Origin: Bacillus fungorum
GTDB taxonomy: Bacteria > Bacillota > Bacilli > Bacillales > Bacillaceae_G
Reading direction: 5' to 3'
Length of the DNA stretch: 64,000 bases
Assembly: GCF_002746455.1 (NCBI RefSeq)
Contig: NZ_NWUW01000012.1
Span: 62,001 to 126,000 of the forward strand
A program made the translations under genes and the position numbers. A model generated the notes under the pieces. It worked only from the letters and a program-made list of their open reading frames with translations, searched no databases and was not told the origin of the DNA. Position 1 is the stretch's first letter. The number at the start of each line of letters is the position of its first letter. Below, piece by piece: positions 62,979-64,000 of the stretch.

Positions 62979-63689
62979 ATGAAATACAAAGTCATATTAT
63001 TCGACGTAGACGATACATTATTAGATTTTCCTGAAACGGAAAGACACGCATTACATAATGCGTTTGTACAGTTTGGCATGCCTACAGGGTATAATGATTA
63101 TCTTGCAAGCTATAAAAAGATTAGTAATGGACTATGGAGAGATTTAGAAAATAAAATGATTACGCTAAGTGAATTAGCGGTAGATCGATTTAGACAATTA
63201 TTTGCACTGCATAATATAGAAGTAGATGCACAGCAATTTAGTGATATATACCTTGAAAACTTAGGGAAAGAAGTACACCTTATAGAAGGTGCAGTGCAAT
63301 TATGTGAGAATCTACAAGATTGCAAGCTAGGTATTATTACGAATGGATATACGAAGGTGCAACAATCTAGAATCGGAAATTCGCCTTTATGTAACTTCTT
63401 TGATCATATTATTATTTCAGAAGAGGTTGGTCATCAAAAACCAGCAGGAGAGATTTTTGATTATGCATTTGAAAAATTGGGGATTACTGATAAATCAAGT
63501 GTACTAATGGTTGGAGATTCTTTAACTTCTGATATGAAAGGCGGAGAAGATTACGGCATTGATACGTGTTGGTATAATCCGAGTTTGAAAGAAAACACGA
63601 CGAGTGTTAAGCCGACTTATGAAGTAGAGAGTCTGCTTCGTATTATGGAGATTGTGGAAGTGGCGGAAGAAAAGGTAGCCTCATTTTAA
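62979..63689 (+). CDS. HAD hydrolase, YjjG/YfnB-type nucleotidase
   Basis: Phosphatase of 236 residues. HAD motif I VILFDVDDTLLDFPETERHA, motif II GIITNGYTKVQQSRI, motif III Lys in EEVGHQKPAGEIFDYAFEKL, and motif IV VLMVGDSLTSDMKGGEDYGI, all as in YjjG-type pyrimidine nucleotidases that clear non-canonical nucleotides. AAGGAGAAC lies 8 bases before the ATG. It stands alone, not in a clear operon. Confidence 0.9.
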   Translation: MKYKVILFDVDDTLLDFPETERHALHNAFVQFGMPTGYNDYLASYKKISNGLWRDLENKMITLSELAVDRFRQLFALHNIEVDAQQFSDIYLENLGKEVHLIEGAVQLCENLQDCKLGIITNGYTKVQQSRIGNSPLCNFFDHIIISEEVGHQKPAGEIFDYAFEKLGITDKSSVLMVGDSLTSDMKGGEDYGIDTCWYNPSLKENTTSVKPTYEVESLLRIMEIVEVAEEKVASF

Positions 63690-63758
63690 TAGTGTAGAGG
63701 TTTTTCGATAAATCGATAATATAATTTGAATTGTGTAACAATTAGAGGTGAGTGAAGG

Positions 63759-64000
63759 ATGTTAACGTTTTTATTTGAGTTAGACAAGGCTATTCCGCAG
63801 AAGGATGAACCACGGTATGATGCATATTCAAAGGGCTTTATCGAAGGAGATGTAACGATTCGCGCGAGTGACAGCGTACTTTTTCAAAAGTCATGCATGA
63901 AGGTTGCAGAACTGGGTATTTATTTAGGACAGTGGATGGAACAAGTGCAACACGGGCAGAACGTACATATGAATTATGAAACGACTGACCGTGATGAGGT
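63759..64000 (+). CDS. Hypothetical protein, partial at window end
   Basis: ATG 63759 follows AGAGGTGAGTGAAGG and the frame is open to the end of the window (80 codons). It reads MLTFLFELDKAIPQKDEPRY, then DAYSKGFIEGDVTIRASDSV and MKVAELGIYLGQWMEQVQHG. Soluble, strand-rich start. I do not recognise the family, and the C-terminus is missing. Confidence 0.6.
   Translation, partial: MLTFLFELDKAIPQKDEPRYDAYSKGFIEGDVTIRASDSVLFQKSCMKVAELGIYLGQWMEQVQHGQNVHMNYETTDRDE

Overview
The window is AT-rich Firmicute DNA and reads as chromosome of a Bacillus cereus group strain. The evidence is a sigI-rsgI pair, a short BclA-like exosporium protein with its leader motif, a four-gene CDP-3-C-methyl-6-deoxyhexose (cereose/cillose type) operon, two copies of a TTTAT-flanked hairpin repeat that fits bcr1, an apparent accessory dxr, and many small HxlR/ArsR/Rrf2 regulators. 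I saw no rRNA, tRNA, CRISPR array or intact transposase gene.

Layout. 1-5.8 kb: sigI-rsgI, whose anti-sigma tail is ten 48-bp repeats, then a bcr1-like repeat and a large membrane polysaccharide enzyme (GH18 + NodB deacetylase + GT2) cut by an in-frame amber codon. 5.9-15.5 kb: an ArsR/PagR-like regulator, an HxlR regulator with a divergent quinone reductase, an acyl-CoA ligase, small housekeeping enzymes, and two broken genes (SDR, Nif3-like). 15.8-30 kb: a secreted subtilase, a second bcr1-like repeat on an aldo/keto reductase remnant, an oxidoreductase-GntR pair, duplicated HxlR-type promoter modules, an amino-acid permease, a nitroreductase, and a stand-alone ribA-ribD pair divergent from an HxlR regulator. 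30.7-36.5 kb: an oxidative pentose phosphate cluster (zwf, short-form gnd, tal, internally deleted gluconokinase, pgl). 36.5-44.4 kb: a pentapeptide-repeat protein, an EamA transporter behind a leader peptide and switchable hairpins, a glycosyltransferase with no standard start codon, the spore-sugar operon and a second glycosyltransferase pseudogene. 44.4-53.7 kb: membrane and envelope genes, plus a c-di-AMP (ydaO-type) riboswitch on the minus strand whose only visible downstream gene encodes 47 residues. 53.7-58.1 kb: dxr, a patch of decayed mobile-element-like genes, and the BclA-like gene truncated by an extra copy of an 8-bp repeat. 58.3-64 kb: Nudix, DUF2785, GNAT, tyrosine phosphatase and HAD genes plus two more broken genes.

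Two themes stand out. The first is spore-surface biology: the CDP-sugar operon, its glycosyltransferases and the collagen-like exosporium protein lie within about 20 kb, and several of them are damaged. The second is leader regulation: a probable ribosome-mediated translational attenuator at 38.69-38.82 kb and a c-di-AMP riboswitch at 51.49-51.64 kb. At least a dozen genes are interrupted by frameshift, stop or deletion, so either the strain is decaying in these accessory regions or some of these are sequencing errors. Family names come from motif recognition by eye; no database search was run.
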